This document shows positions 23,151-30,175 of a DNA stretch of 30,175 nucleotides, in pieces (the first letter of the stretch is position 1; each line of letters opens with the position of its first letter). The translations under genes were made by a program, and so were the position numbers. This DNA comes from QS-5-54-17 sp964489295 (GTDB taxonomy: Bacteria > Patescibacteriota > Saccharimonadia > QS-5-54-17): positions 1 through 30,175 of the forward strand of contig CAZAXT010000009.1 in NCBI GenBank assembly GCA_964489295.1, in the 5' to 3' direction. The notes under the pieces were generated by a model. That model was given only the letters and a program-made list of their open reading frames with translations. It was not told the DNA's origin and did no database searches.

Positions 23151-23185
23151 TGCTTCATGCTGCTTGCTTCATACTGCTTACTCAT
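23151..23185. repeat. Heptanucleotide repeat between the HEPN-like gene and gatB
   Basis: Five 7-base units on the plus strand: TGCTTCA, TGCTGCT, TGCTTCA, TACTGCT, TACTCAT. Units alternate between two related forms. The tract runs from the stop codon of the upstream gene to the first possible gatB ATG. Confidence 0.7.
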
Positions 23186-23607
23186 AACGCTCCCATGTCC
23201 TTCAATGCCTGCTTGAACTGGTTAATGGCCCGGGTAACCAGCCGGGAATCAATTTCATAGTCGGCTTCGTGGACCAGTTTATTCCGCAATTTGTGGGCGT
23301 GCCAGACGTCATCCTTGTAGGAAAAGTCGGTGTCGGCGTCCCGCAACCGGTCTCCCATCGTCTCTCCGTGGTAGCCGCGCGTTTTCAACACATAGTCAAG
23401 CAGTTTGTCGGCTTCGATGACCGCGTAGCGGGCCGATTGGTCGGAATTGTCCGCCAAAGCGGTGATCTTCTGCCATTCTTTCTGGACGAATTGCTTATCC
23501 AGCGCGGTGCGGGAGCTCCGGCGGCCGGTCGCGAATGACATACCCATGAACACCAGCAACATCACGAGTAATATACCGCCGATAATGATTACAATGTAGA
23601 GATCCAT
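23182..23607 (-). CDS. Membrane-anchored HEPN-like protein
   Basis: 141 residues: TM at about 3-22, a basic linker (TGRRSSRTALDK), then an all-helical domain. R108-N-K-L-V-H113 fits the R-(N/H)-x3-H motif of HEPN domains, many of which are metal-independent RNases or toxin partners. The preceding DKLLDYVLKTRGY is also HEPN-like. RNase activity is inference; many such domains are non-catalytic. It starts within the gatA stop codon (TGATG), so it is translationally coupled, and it separates gatA from gatB in one operon. A link to tRNA amidation or membrane tethering of the GatCAB complex is possible. Confidence 0.75.
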   Translation of the reverse strand: MDLYIVIIIGGILLVMLLVFMGMSFATGRRSSRTALDKQFVQKEWQKITALADNSDQSARYAVIEADKLLDYVLKTRGYHGETMGDRLRDADTDFSYKDDVWHAHKLRNKLVHEADYEIDSRLVTRAINQFKQALKDMGAL

Positions 23608-25067
23608 CAGATTACTTCCTCCACGGCGGCCGCGATATCGAGTAGCCGTTTATCCTGTCCGGCCGGCGCTTGTAACTGCAGCCCGAACGGCAACCCTTCA
23701 ATATCGCCCGCCGGAATACTGACGGACGGTATGCCCGCCAGATTAGCCGAAATCGCCAGATCATCACTCTGGTACATATCGACCGGATCGCTCTTTTCGC
23801 CCAGTTTAAAGGCGGTGGTAGGCGACGTGGGCCCGACCAATACGTCATAGGTTCCGAATACATCCTCATAATCCTGTCGCAGCAAGGTGCGGACTTTCTG
23901 GGCTTTTTTGTAGTAGGCGTCCTGGTACCCGCTGGAGAGTACGTAGGTGCCCGTTAGTATGCGGCGGACCGGTTCATCGCCGAATCCTTCCCCGCGGGAT
24001 TGGAGATAGGTTTCATGGAGCGAATCCGCCGATTGGGCGTGATGGCCGTATTTAATCCCGTCATACCGGGCCAGATTGGAACTGATTTCCGCCGGCACGA
24101 TGATGTAATAAATAGCCAGCGCCACACTGTCACGGGGCAACTCCACTTCCGCGACTTGCGCGCCGGCCTGTTCGAGGGCGTTCATTTTATCCCGGACCGC
24201 GGTGCGCATATCCTGGCCGACGTTCTCACCCATATGCTCCTTGATCACTCCGACATTCAATCCTGAGAGATCGGCCGGTTCACCAATATGGTACGTCTCC
24301 TCGCGGTCAATGGTGGTGCCGTCCCGCCCGTCGCGTCCGGCCAGCACGTCCAGTACGTAACCCGCGTCATGGGTCGAGCGGGTGAGCGGTCCGATGACAT
24401 CAGTGGAGGACGCCATGGCGATAACGCCGTAGCGGGAGACCAGCCCGTAGGTCGGTTTATAACCGACCGTGCCGCAAAAACTGGCCGGCAGGCGGATCGA
24501 ACCGCCCGTGTCCGTCCCCAGCGCGAACGGCACCACATCCAGTGCCACGGCTGCGGCCGAACCGCCGGAGGAGCCGCCCGGCACCCGCTCGAGGTCCACC
24601 GGGTTTTTGGTCGGGCCGAAGGCGCTGTTTTCGGTCGACGAACCGTGGGCGAATTCGTCCAGATTGGTTTTGCCCAGCATAATCGCCCCGGCCGATTCCA
24701 GCTTTTCGACAGCCGTGGCCTGGTACGGACTTTGGAACGTTTCCAGCATATGGCTGGCCGCGCTCGTTTTGGTGTCGCCCGCGGTCAGGAAATTGTCCTT
24801 GGCCAAAAACGGCACGCCCAGCAATGCTCCCTCGGTTTCCCCCGCCGCGACCAGTTCATCGATGTGTTCCGCCCGTTCCCGTGCCGCGTCGGCGTCCAAT
24901 TCCAGGATGGTGTGGTGGTCTTGTGTGGCTTCCGCCCGTTTAATACAGGCGTCCACTACGTCGACCGCTTTCCGCTGGCCGGTTTTGATCTCTTCGGTGA
25001 GCTGGCTCAGTGCCGGCCACCGCGTATCCCCCGGTTGTTCGGAGTGTTGCCCGTCCCGCACCGCCAT
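23607..25067 (-). CDS. gatA: Glutamyl-tRNA(Gln) amidotransferase subunit A
   Basis: 486-residue amidase-signature subunit that frees ammonia from glutamine for GatB. The Ser-cisSer-Lys triad is visible: K90 in GVPFLAKDNF, S166 in VPGGSSGGSAAAVA and S190 in GTDTGGSIRLPASFCG. VGYKPTYGLVSRYGV follows as expected. The ATG directly follows the gatC stop (TAAATG), and the TGA stop overlaps the ATG of the HEPN-like gene. Length is normal. Confidence 0.97.
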   Translation of the reverse strand: MAVRDGQHSEQPGDTRWPALSQLTEEIKTGQRKAVDVVDACIKRAEATQDHHTILELDADAARERAEHIDELVAAGETEGALLGVPFLAKDNFLTAGDTKTSAASHMLETFQSPYQATAVEKLESAGAIMLGKTNLDEFAHGSSTENSAFGPTKNPVDLERVPGGSSGGSAAAVALDVVPFALGTDTGGSIRLPASFCGTVGYKPTYGLVSRYGVIAMASSTDVIGPLTRSTHDAGYVLDVLAGRDGRDGTTIDREETYHIGEPADLSGLNVGVIKEHMGENVGQDMRTAVRDKMNALEQAGAQVAEVELPRDSVALAIYYIIVPAEISSNLARYDGIKYGHHAQSADSLHETYLQSRGEGFGDEPVRRILTGTYVLSSGYQDAYYKKAQKVRTLLRQDYEDVFGTYDVLVGPTSPTTAFKLGEKSDPVDMYQSDDLAISANLAGIPSVSIPAGDIEGLPFGLQLQAPAGQDKRLLDIAAAVEEVI

Positions 25068-25358
25068 TTACAATACCCGCCTGACTTTTATGTATCCGTC
25101 CTCGGTCGCGGGGGCGTTGGCCAATAATTCTTCGCGCGAATACTCGCTCGGGACGACTGCATCTTCCCGCCATACATCACGCAAACCGGTCACCTGGTTG
25201 GTGGTTTCGGTGTGCTCGGTATCCACTTCCTGCAGCCGCGCGACGTAATCCAGGATACTGTCCAGTTGCGGGGCTAACGTCCGCGCCACGTCATCGGAGA
25301 TGCCGATACGCGCCAGACGGCCGAGCTTAGTGATGTCATCCCGGCTGATCCGTGTCAT
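25068..25358 (-). CDS. gatC: Glutamyl-tRNA(Gln) amidotransferase subunit C
   Basis: 96-residue linker subunit that wraps GatA and GatB. ITKLGRLARIGI at the start, LDSILDYVARLQEVDT in the middle and a C-terminal REDAVVPSEYSREELLANAP segment match the family. It is the first gene of the gatC-gatA-HEPN-gatB unit, possibly continuing to galU. Its ATG is eight bases after a TATACT box with no ribosome site: leaderless. Confidence 0.95.
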   Translation of the reverse strand: MTRISRDDITKLGRLARIGISDDVARTLAPQLDSILDYVARLQEVDTEHTETTNQVTGLRDVWREDAVVPSEYSREELLANAPATEDGYIKVRRVL

Positions 25359-25366
25359 ATGGCACC

Positions 25367-25423
25367 AGTATATAGGAACCGCGCTGAGGGATACAAACTA
25401 ATTGGTGCATGCATGCGCGGTTC
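25367..25423 (-). promoter_or_regulatory. gat operon promoter and upstream inverted repeat
   Basis: TATACT (25372-25367, minus strand) lies eight bases before ATG 25358. Immediately upstream, GAACCGCGC (25376-25384) and GCGCGGTTC (25415-25423) are perfect inverted repeats 30 bases apart that bracket the -35 region; TGCATGCA lies between them. It may be an operator, or the terminator stem of an incoming transcript. Confidence 0.5.
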
Positions 25424-25442
25424 GTAAGACGTATCTATCAGA

Positions 25443-27404
25443 TCAGCTGTTTTGTTTGACTTCTTCTATGTAATCCCGGAGTTCGGCGGCTTCCTCGAAC
25501 CGGAGATTGGCCGCGGCCATCTCCATTTGGGCGGTCAGATCCTTGACCAGTTGCGGCCGTTCGGATTTGGGCACGTTCTCCACGTCGACTTTCTTCTCTT
25601 CGGCCGCTTCTTCCTCCTCGCGCATCCGGGCTTCGATCTCGCGCTGGATACCCTGGGGCGTGATGCCGTGGGCTTGGTTGTACTCCTGCTGCTTTTGCCG
25701 GCGGCGGTAGGTTTCGTCGATTGCCCGTTGCATGGAGCCGGTGATCCTGTCCCCGTACATAATGACGCGGCCGTTGACGTGGCGGGCGGCCCGGCCGATG
25801 GTCTGGATCAGTGCTTGTTCGCTCCGGAGAAACCCTTCCTTGTCGGCGTCCAGGATGGCTACCAAGCTCACTTCCGGCAAATCCAATCCTTCCCGGAGCA
25901 GGTTGATACCGACCAGGACGTCATATTCTCCTGTCCGCAAATCCCGCAGGATATCGCTCCGTTCCAGCGTTTCTACCTCCGAATGCAGGTATTGCACCTT
26001 GATATCCGACCCTTGGAGGTATTCGGTCAAATCTTCCGCCATACGCTTGGTCAGTGTCGTGATTAACACCCGTTCTCCGTTCTCAACCGTCTGCTTGACT
26101 TCGGCTATCAGGTCGTCGATCTGCCCTTCCGTCTCCCGGACATCGATTTCCGGATCCAGCAGACCGGTAGGCCGGATAACCTGTTCGGCTACTCGGGAGG
26201 ATCGACTGAGCTCATGGTCGGCCGGCGTGGCCGATACGTAGACCAACTGGTTGATGTGCCGGTCGAATTCGGTAAAGGTCAGCGGCCGGTTGTCCAAAGC
26301 TGAAGGAAGCCGGAAGCCGTGCTCGACCAGTACTTCCTTGCGGGCTTTGTCGCCGTTGTACATACCCCGCAACTGCGGTACCGTCATGTGCGATTCGTCG
26401 ATGAACATCAGATAGTCGTCGGGGAAGTAATCCAGCAGCGTGGCCGGTTGTTCGCCCGGTTCGCGGTTGGTCAGATACCGGGAATAGTTCTCGATTCCTT
26501 TGACGAATCCGGTTTCCTCCAGCATTTCCAGATCGTATCTGGTCCGCTGCTCCAGTCGCTGGGCTTCCAACAGCTTGTTCTCCTGCTGCAAGGTGTGGAG
26601 CCTCTGGTCGAGTTCTTCACGGATGTTGGCAATGGCCTGTTTCATCTTCTCTTCCGGAGTCACGAAGTGGCTGCCGGGGAAAATCGTGACGTCCTGGTAT
26701 TCCTCCAGTATTTCGCCGGTTAACGGATTCAGCCCGCGGATGCGCTCCACCTCGTCGCCGAAGAATTCGATCCGGTATGCCGATTCATCGCCGATGGGGT
26801 ACACGTCCACGATGTCGCCCTTGGCTCTGAAGGTGCCGCGGTGAAAGTCGGTCTCGTTGCGCTGGTACTGGATGTCGGTCAAATGCCGCATGAATTTGTC
26901 GCGTTTGCGCATCTCGCCCACCGTGACGGGGATGGCCAACTCGGCGTAATCGGTCACCGCGCCCAATCCGTAAATGCAGCTAACCGATGCCACGATGATG
27001 GTATCGCGCCGGGTCAGGAGCGCCTTGGTGGAGGCGTGCCGCAGGCGGTCGATCTCTTCGTTGATCTGGGAGTCTTTTTCAATGTACGTGTCACTCTGGG
27101 GAATGTATGCTTCTGGCTGATAGTAGTCGAAGTAGCTGACGAAGTAATGGACCGCGTTGTCGGGGAAGAATCGCTTGAACTCGCTGTAGAGCTGAGCGGC
27201 CAGGGTTTTGTTGTGGGACAAGATCAGTGTCGGTTTCTGGACGTTCTGTATGACGTTGGCCATGGTGAAGGTTTTGCCGGAGCCGGTCACGCCCAGCAGC
27301 GTCTGCTCCCGGTCATTGTTCCGCACGCCGCCTGTCAGCGTTTCGATGGCCTGTGGTTGGTCGCCGGTCGGCTCATGCTCGGCCGCAAGTGAAAAATCCG
27401 TCAT
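25443..27404 (-). CDS. uvrB: UvrABC system protein B
   Basis: 653-residue nucleotide-excision-repair helicase that receives damage from UvrA and recruits UvrC. PTGDQPQAIETL, Walker A GVTGSGKTF (39-47), the damage-probing beta-hairpin region YFDYYQPEAYIPQSDTYIEK, FIDESHM (DEAD-like box), the helicase motifs YVSATP and GINLLREGLDLPEV and QTIGRAARH, and a C-terminal UVR domain (LTAQMEMAAANLRFEEAAELRDYI) are all present. ATG 27404 lies six bases after a perfect TATAAT, so probably leaderless, although GGAG lies in the gap. ClpC in the same window also carries a UVR segment. Confidence 0.98.
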   Translation of the reverse strand: MTDFSLAAEHEPTGDQPQAIETLTGGVRNNDREQTLLGVTGSGKTFTMANVIQNVQKPTLILSHNKTLAAQLYSEFKRFFPDNAVHYFVSYFDYYQPEAYIPQSDTYIEKDSQINEEIDRLRHASTKALLTRRDTIIVASVSCIYGLGAVTDYAELAIPVTVGEMRKRDKFMRHLTDIQYQRNETDFHRGTFRAKGDIVDVYPIGDESAYRIEFFGDEVERIRGLNPLTGEILEEYQDVTIFPGSHFVTPEEKMKQAIANIREELDQRLHTLQQENKLLEAQRLEQRTRYDLEMLEETGFVKGIENYSRYLTNREPGEQPATLLDYFPDDYLMFIDESHMTVPQLRGMYNGDKARKEVLVEHGFRLPSALDNRPLTFTEFDRHINQLVYVSATPADHELSRSSRVAEQVIRPTGLLDPEIDVRETEGQIDDLIAEVKQTVENGERVLITTLTKRMAEDLTEYLQGSDIKVQYLHSEVETLERSDILRDLRTGEYDVLVGINLLREGLDLPEVSLVAILDADKEGFLRSEQALIQTIGRAARHVNGRVIMYGDRITGSMQRAIDETYRRRQKQQEYNQAHGITPQGIQREIEARMREEEEAAEEKKVDVENVPKSERPQLVKDLTAQMEMAAANLRFEEAAELRDYIEEVKQNS

Positions 27405-27410
27405 ATCTCC

Positions 27411-27416
27411 ATTATA
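27411..27416 (-). promoter_or_regulatory. uvrB -10 box
   Basis: TATAAT on the minus strand, six bases from the start codon. The upstream sequence is AT-rich without a clear -35; no LexA-type box was recognised. Confidence 0.55.
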
Positions 27417-27494
27417 AACGGTTGATTTTATAGTAAAAATGTTGTTTTATACAGGCACCGTGTCCCTTGAATGTTCCGCCGGAAAGGTGCTTTG

Positions 27495-27674
27495 ATGGCT
27501 TCGCGACTCGTCTCTGCTATTGTTCTGTTTTTTATTTTCCTGCTTCTGGCAATCGCAATTCTCGTTGCATTTGAATGGGGCGGAGTTCATCTCGGGGTGG
27601 ATTTTCCCAAATTCATCCTGGACTATCTCGGCTTCGAACCTGCAGCCGGGCTCGAGATGTCACAGCACGGGTAG
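27495..27674 (+). CDS. Small single-TM protein
   Basis: 59 residues: MASRLVSAIVLFF begins a TM segment at about 4-27, followed by a short outer part (GGVHLGVDFPKFILDYLGFEP). ATG 27495 follows GAAAGG with an eight-base spacer; an in-frame start eight codons earlier is less well supported. It is divergent from uvrB, and its stop is four bases from a large stem structure. No family recognised; similar tiny TM proteins are common and poorly annotated. Confidence 0.55.
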   Translation: MASRLVSAIVLFFIFLLLAIAILVAFEWGGVHLGVDFPKFILDYLGFEPAAGLEMSQHG

Positions 27675-27677
27675 CAC

Positions 27678-27800
27678 AAGGAAAGGAGAAACAGATATAC
27701 AGCGGAGACATCCGCGCCCCGATGGCACCCTGTCGGGTGTACTCTCCCTGTATATCCACCCATTTCGCCCTCTTTCCGCTCTCCTTTCCTTTCTCTTTTT
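27678..27800 (+). ncRNA. Nested-stem structured RNA or elaborate terminator
   Basis: Outer stem: AAGGAAAGGAGA (27678-27689) with TCTCCTTTCCTT (27780-27791), 12 perfect pairs, then CTC and five Ts (27796-27800). Middle stem: GATATACAG and GGAGA (27694-27708, one bulged C) with TCTCC and CTGTATATC (27743-27756), 14 pairs. Inner hairpin: CACCC-TGTC-GGGTG (27726-27739). A second CACCC at 27757-27761 could compete for GGGTG. Compared with ordinary terminators this is far too elaborate; a small RNA ended by its own terminator, or a switch, is possible. The T tract fits the plus strand. Confidence 0.55.
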
Positions 27801-27832
27801 GCAACCGAAAACCGTATCTATAGATAATACGT

Positions 27833-27932
27833 NNNNNNNNNNNNNNNNNNNNNNNNNNNNNNNNNNNNNNNNNNNNNNNNNNNNNNNNNNNNNNNNNNNN
27901 NNNNNNNNNNNNNNNNNNNNNNNNNNNNNNNN
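27833..27932. other. Assembly gap (100 N)
   Basis: Exactly 100 unknown bases, the usual placeholder for a scaffold join of unknown length. Nothing can be said about what it hides; the neighbouring long inverted repeats may have broken the assembly. Confidence 0.98.
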
Positions 27933-29030
27933 CTCGAACGACAGCTGGTTGGAATAGCTCAAGCTGACATCCATCAGGTTGAAGGTGACGGGTTCGTCGT
28001 CGTTCATGAACAGCCCGATAAAGTCCAGGTCGTGCCAGAACTCCAGTTCGGGATCGACTTCATACAGCACTTCCTCGGCTTTGCGCCAATGCAGATCCTC
28101 CGGCTGGACGTGAGGCTCGAATAACTCCGGGTGGTGCTCGTCCTTGAGTTTGCCGAAATACCGTTGCAGCACCCGCCAGTGGACGGTGTCGGTCTGGGTG
28201 ACCGCGACCGGGGACGGATCGGCGATCAAGGTATTGGTGAAGATTTCGCCGAAATTCTTCTTATCCTTCATTAACTTGAAGAATGAGCTGTACAGCCGGA
28301 TTTCATTGAAGTAGTGCAGGATCAGCGGCATAACTTTCAACGTCACGCCCGGCATGGGCGCGTCGCTCGACACCGGCATGGTCATAATGACGCCCAGTTC
28401 CTTCAAGTGGGTGATATTGTGCAGCTTTTTCTCGATAAAATGGGAGGCGATGTCGCCCCATTTGTCCGGATCGTACTGGATGACTTGGATGTTGCGCGTT
28501 TCGAAATCATCCGGTGTTAAAGACTCGTATTGACGGTTGTACTCCTCCAACCAGTCCGACTCTTCGGCGAACCGCAGGGCGCCGTAGACTTCGTAGAGGT
28601 TTTCGTTCTGCAGCATTTTCTTGGCGCTGCTGTAGCCGAGCCGCTCGATCACGTTTTTGGGCGGCGTACGCAACAGCATGTCTTTGGCGACCTCATCCTT
28701 GAGAAACCACCCTTCCCGCGGCATATCGACGTCCTCGATGCGCTGGAGAATCCTGGGTGTCATTTCCCGCAGGCTGGTCGGGTCTTTGCCGCCCAGTTCT
28801 TTGGCCAGATGTTCATCGTGAGATTTGACGGTATTGATAAGCGTGTTGTACAACTCCTTGCCGTTGGTGTCGGCCGGATCGAGTTTCAGTTCCCGCATCT
28901 TTTGATGCGCCGTTTCCAGAATTTCAGCTATGAGCCCGGCGTCGATCGACCGGTTGCCCGTTTGATCCTCCAGCTGCTTGATGGTGGTATCGAATACCGG
29001 TTGGCTGGCTTGCAACAATCTGCTAAGCAT
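27933..29030 (-). CDS. Hypothetical protein, 3' end lost in the gap
   Basis: 366 residues are visible before the frame meets the gap; the true C-terminus is unknown. Soluble, mostly helical and acidic, with no TM segment. Notable stretches: QLEDQTGNRSIDAGLIAEIL, TPPKNVIERLGYSSAKKML, GVIMTMPVSSDAPMPGVTLK and FWHDLDFIGLFMNDD. No family recognised. Start ATG 29030 has AAAGGAGG with a six-base spacer and overlaps the kinase stop by eight bases, so the two are coupled and probably act together, perhaps on a sugar or nucleoside route. Reading through the Ns into the 27.7-kb structured region is artificial. Confidence 0.8.
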
Positions 29031-30018
29031 GCGCTGCCTCCTTTCGGGCCGTTTTGGTTATTTTCATATCCTTAACAGAAGCATCATCGGAGAGAATGCC
29101 GGCTTTGGCGCCGATCTGTTGAACCACCGACGTCGAGTTGGCGCTGCCGAATGTCAACGCCCGCTCGATCGAATCGCCACGGGCGATCTTGGCCACGAAA
29201 CCCGATGTCATGGCATCACCGGCGCCGGTTCGATCCAGCACGGCCACATCCTGGTACATACCGGCTTTGTAAACATGCCGGCCGTCCGAGGCGTAGGAAC
29301 CTTTCGGTCCGTCGGTGATCAGCACGGTGGCACACCACTCCGCGGCTTCTCTGGCTAATTTCCGGGCTGACTGCCCGTCGAAGAGCTGCTGGGCCTCTTC
29401 TTTGTTGAGACTCAGAACAGCGACGCTCGAAAGTAGTTCCCGGAATCGCTCAGGTTGCTTGAGTTCGCCGGAGCCCGGATTGACCGCTATCTTTATATCG
29501 TGCGTACGAGCATACTTGACCGCGGCTTCCAGAAGCGGGAAATTACCACCCAGAGAAGTAATGTAGAGCCAGTCGGTCTTGAGCCGGGCAAAATGGCCGA
29601 AATCTTTGGCGTGGAGATCTTTGGAAACACCGCGATAGACTAAAACGGTACGCTCTCCGCGTGGCGCCAGTAGTAGTGTTGAGTATCCGGTGGAACCCTT
29701 CAAGTCACAGGCAAGCATATCGGTTTTTACGCCATCGGCCTGCATGGCCTGGACGACGTTCTGGCCGGCGGGATCGTCAGAGACTTTGCCCATCAGGTCA
29801 GCGTGGAATCCGTGCCGGGCGAACGTCACCGCCGCGTTGGTTGCGCCGCCGCCGGTACTGAATACCACTTTGTCCAGTTCCAGTTTCGCTCCCAGCGGGA
29901 ATTGCTCCACGAACGTGTGCGTTCGGACATCGCGTTTGGCTTTGAGCGCATCGCCGAGCAGAAACACATCCTGGGTAGCGGCTCCGAGCGTGGTGATTTT
30001 TGTCTTGGCTTGGCTCAT
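29023..30018 (-). CDS. PfkB-family carbohydrate/nucleoside kinase
   Basis: 331-residue ribokinase-fold kinase transferring phosphate from ATP to a sugar or nucleoside hydroxyl. FSTGGGATNAAVTFARHG is PfkB signature 1, and LDRTGAGDAMTSGF is signature 2 with catalytic Asp D268 (numbered from ATG 30018). LSLNKEEAQQLF and VLITDGPKGSYA flank the ATP site. The substrate is not evident; the lid region has PLGAKLELDKV. Start 30018 (MSQAKTK) is preferred over 30057 because an extended -10 box sits between the two. The next gene overlaps its stop codon. Confidence 0.92.
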   Translation of the reverse strand: MSQAKTKITTLGAATQDVFLLGDALKAKRDVRTHTFVEQFPLGAKLELDKVVFSTGGGATNAAVTFARHGFHADLMGKVSDDPAGQNVVQAMQADGVKTDMLACDLKGSTGYSTLLLAPRGERTVLVYRGVSKDLHAKDFGHFARLKTDWLYITSLGGNFPLLEAAVKYARTHDIKIAVNPGSGELKQPERFRELLSSVAVLSLNKEEAQQLFDGQSARKLAREAAEWCATVLITDGPKGSYASDGRHVYKAGMYQDVAVLDRTGAGDAMTSGFVAKIARGDSIERALTFGSANSTSVVQQIGAKAGILSDDASVKDMKITKTARKEAAHA

Positions 30019-30028
30019 ATCTGGGTAT

Positions 30029-30037
30029 ATGATACCA
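30029..30037 (-). promoter_or_regulatory. Kinase operon extended -10 promoter
   Basis: TGG-TATCAT on the minus strand, ten bases before ATG 30018; predicted leader about four nt. Confidence 0.5.
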
Positions 30038-30083
30038 GTTATGCTTGCTGGTGGCACGGCCGGGTACTAAAATACGTCTTACT

Positions 30084-30103
30084 GAAACCAACCGGTTTCT
30101 TTT
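30084..30103 (+). terminator. Short hairpin with T run
   Basis: GAAACC-AACC-GGTTTC followed by TTTT, ending directly at an ATG. It could be a terminator or, from position, part of the leader of the gene starting at 30104. Confidence 0.35.
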
Positions 30104-30175
30104 ATGCGTAAGGTCTACTACCGCCACCTGGTTAGAATCTGGAGGGGATTATTAACCGGTGTGGCCGGACGCGGC
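30104..30175 (+). CDS. Possible 5' end of a gene cut by the window edge
   Basis: ATG followed by 24 open codons to the window end (MRKVYYRHLVRIWRGLLTGVAG...), a basic start turning hydrophobic, divergent from the kinase gene. No ribosome site. Too short to identify. Confidence 0.4.
   Translation, partial: MRKVYYRHLVRIWRGLLTGVAGRG

Noticed and set aside
23075..23185. CRISPR-like array
   Set aside because: Units are seven bases and directly adjacent; there are no spacers and no cas genes.
27700..27745. Minus strand AGGGTG...GCGCGG looks a little like a T-box antiterminator
   Set aside because: The tRNA-binding TGGNA core is missing and the only downstream gene on that strand is uvrB, 270 bases away across another gene.
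27660..29030. One long minus-strand frame running through the Ns
   Set aside because: The frame is joined only by unknown bases; the part left of the gap is low-quality sequence overlapping a structured stem, so the gene is ended at the gap.
1..30175. UGA reassigned to an amino acid, as in some CPR groups
   Set aside because: UGA ends dnaE, gatA, yraN and trmH at family-typical lengths.

Overview
The window is about 30 kb of compact bacterial chromosome, mostly housekeeping genes and mostly on the minus strand. UAA, UAG and UGA all end genes at family-typical positions (UGA ends dnaE and gatA), so the code is standard for UGA. GatCAB beside UvrB and GalU, ClpC under a CIRCE operator, cytoplasmic M1 and M13 peptidases, several one-TM small proteins, CAP-domain proteins and very short gene spacing suggest a small-genome Patescibacteria/CPR member. 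Saccharibacteria is my best guess, but this is inference from gene content and not a phylogeny. Several proteins carry long acidic low-complexity segments (L19, NusA, DnaE), which may hint at a salty habitat.

Layout. 32-5092 (minus): a membrane-anchored HExxH protein, clpC with CIRCE and two promoters, and nusA. 5093-5423: divergent nusA/pepN control region with several inverted repeats. 5424-7919 (plus): M1 aminopeptidase, convergent with an M13 endopeptidase at 8062-10017. 10096-12372 (minus): yraN, rnhB, rplS and an unknown gene, divergent from a SpoU/TrmH methyltransferase at 12417. 12903-14008 (minus): a CAP-domain membrane protein translationally coupled to a small membrane protein. 14009-15772: an AT-richer islet with an unexplained, possibly transcribed stretch, a second CAP protein, a low-complexity protein whose start is enclosed in a hairpin, and two perfect palindromes of 36 and 22 bp. 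15773-19579: dnaE. 19732-20653: three small envelope-type genes. 20695-25358: galU, gatB, a membrane-anchored HEPN-like gene, gatA and gatC. 25443-27404: uvrB. 27495-27800: a small TM protein followed by an elaborate nested stem ending in a U tract. 27833-27932: a 100-N assembly gap that truncates an unknown gene. 29023-30018: a PfkB kinase. A divergent gene may begin at 30104.

Two genome-scale habits show. Many promoters are an extended -10 (TGN-TATANT/TATCAT) placed only 6-10 nt before the start codon with no or little room for a leader, which points to leaderless transcription. Three short tracts of 7-nt tandem repeats occur, two of them exactly at stop/start junctions. Hairpins resembling dispersed REP/dRS3-type GTCATTCC...GGAAT elements sit in three intergenic gaps. 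No tRNA, rRNA, CRISPR array or insertion sequence was recognised.
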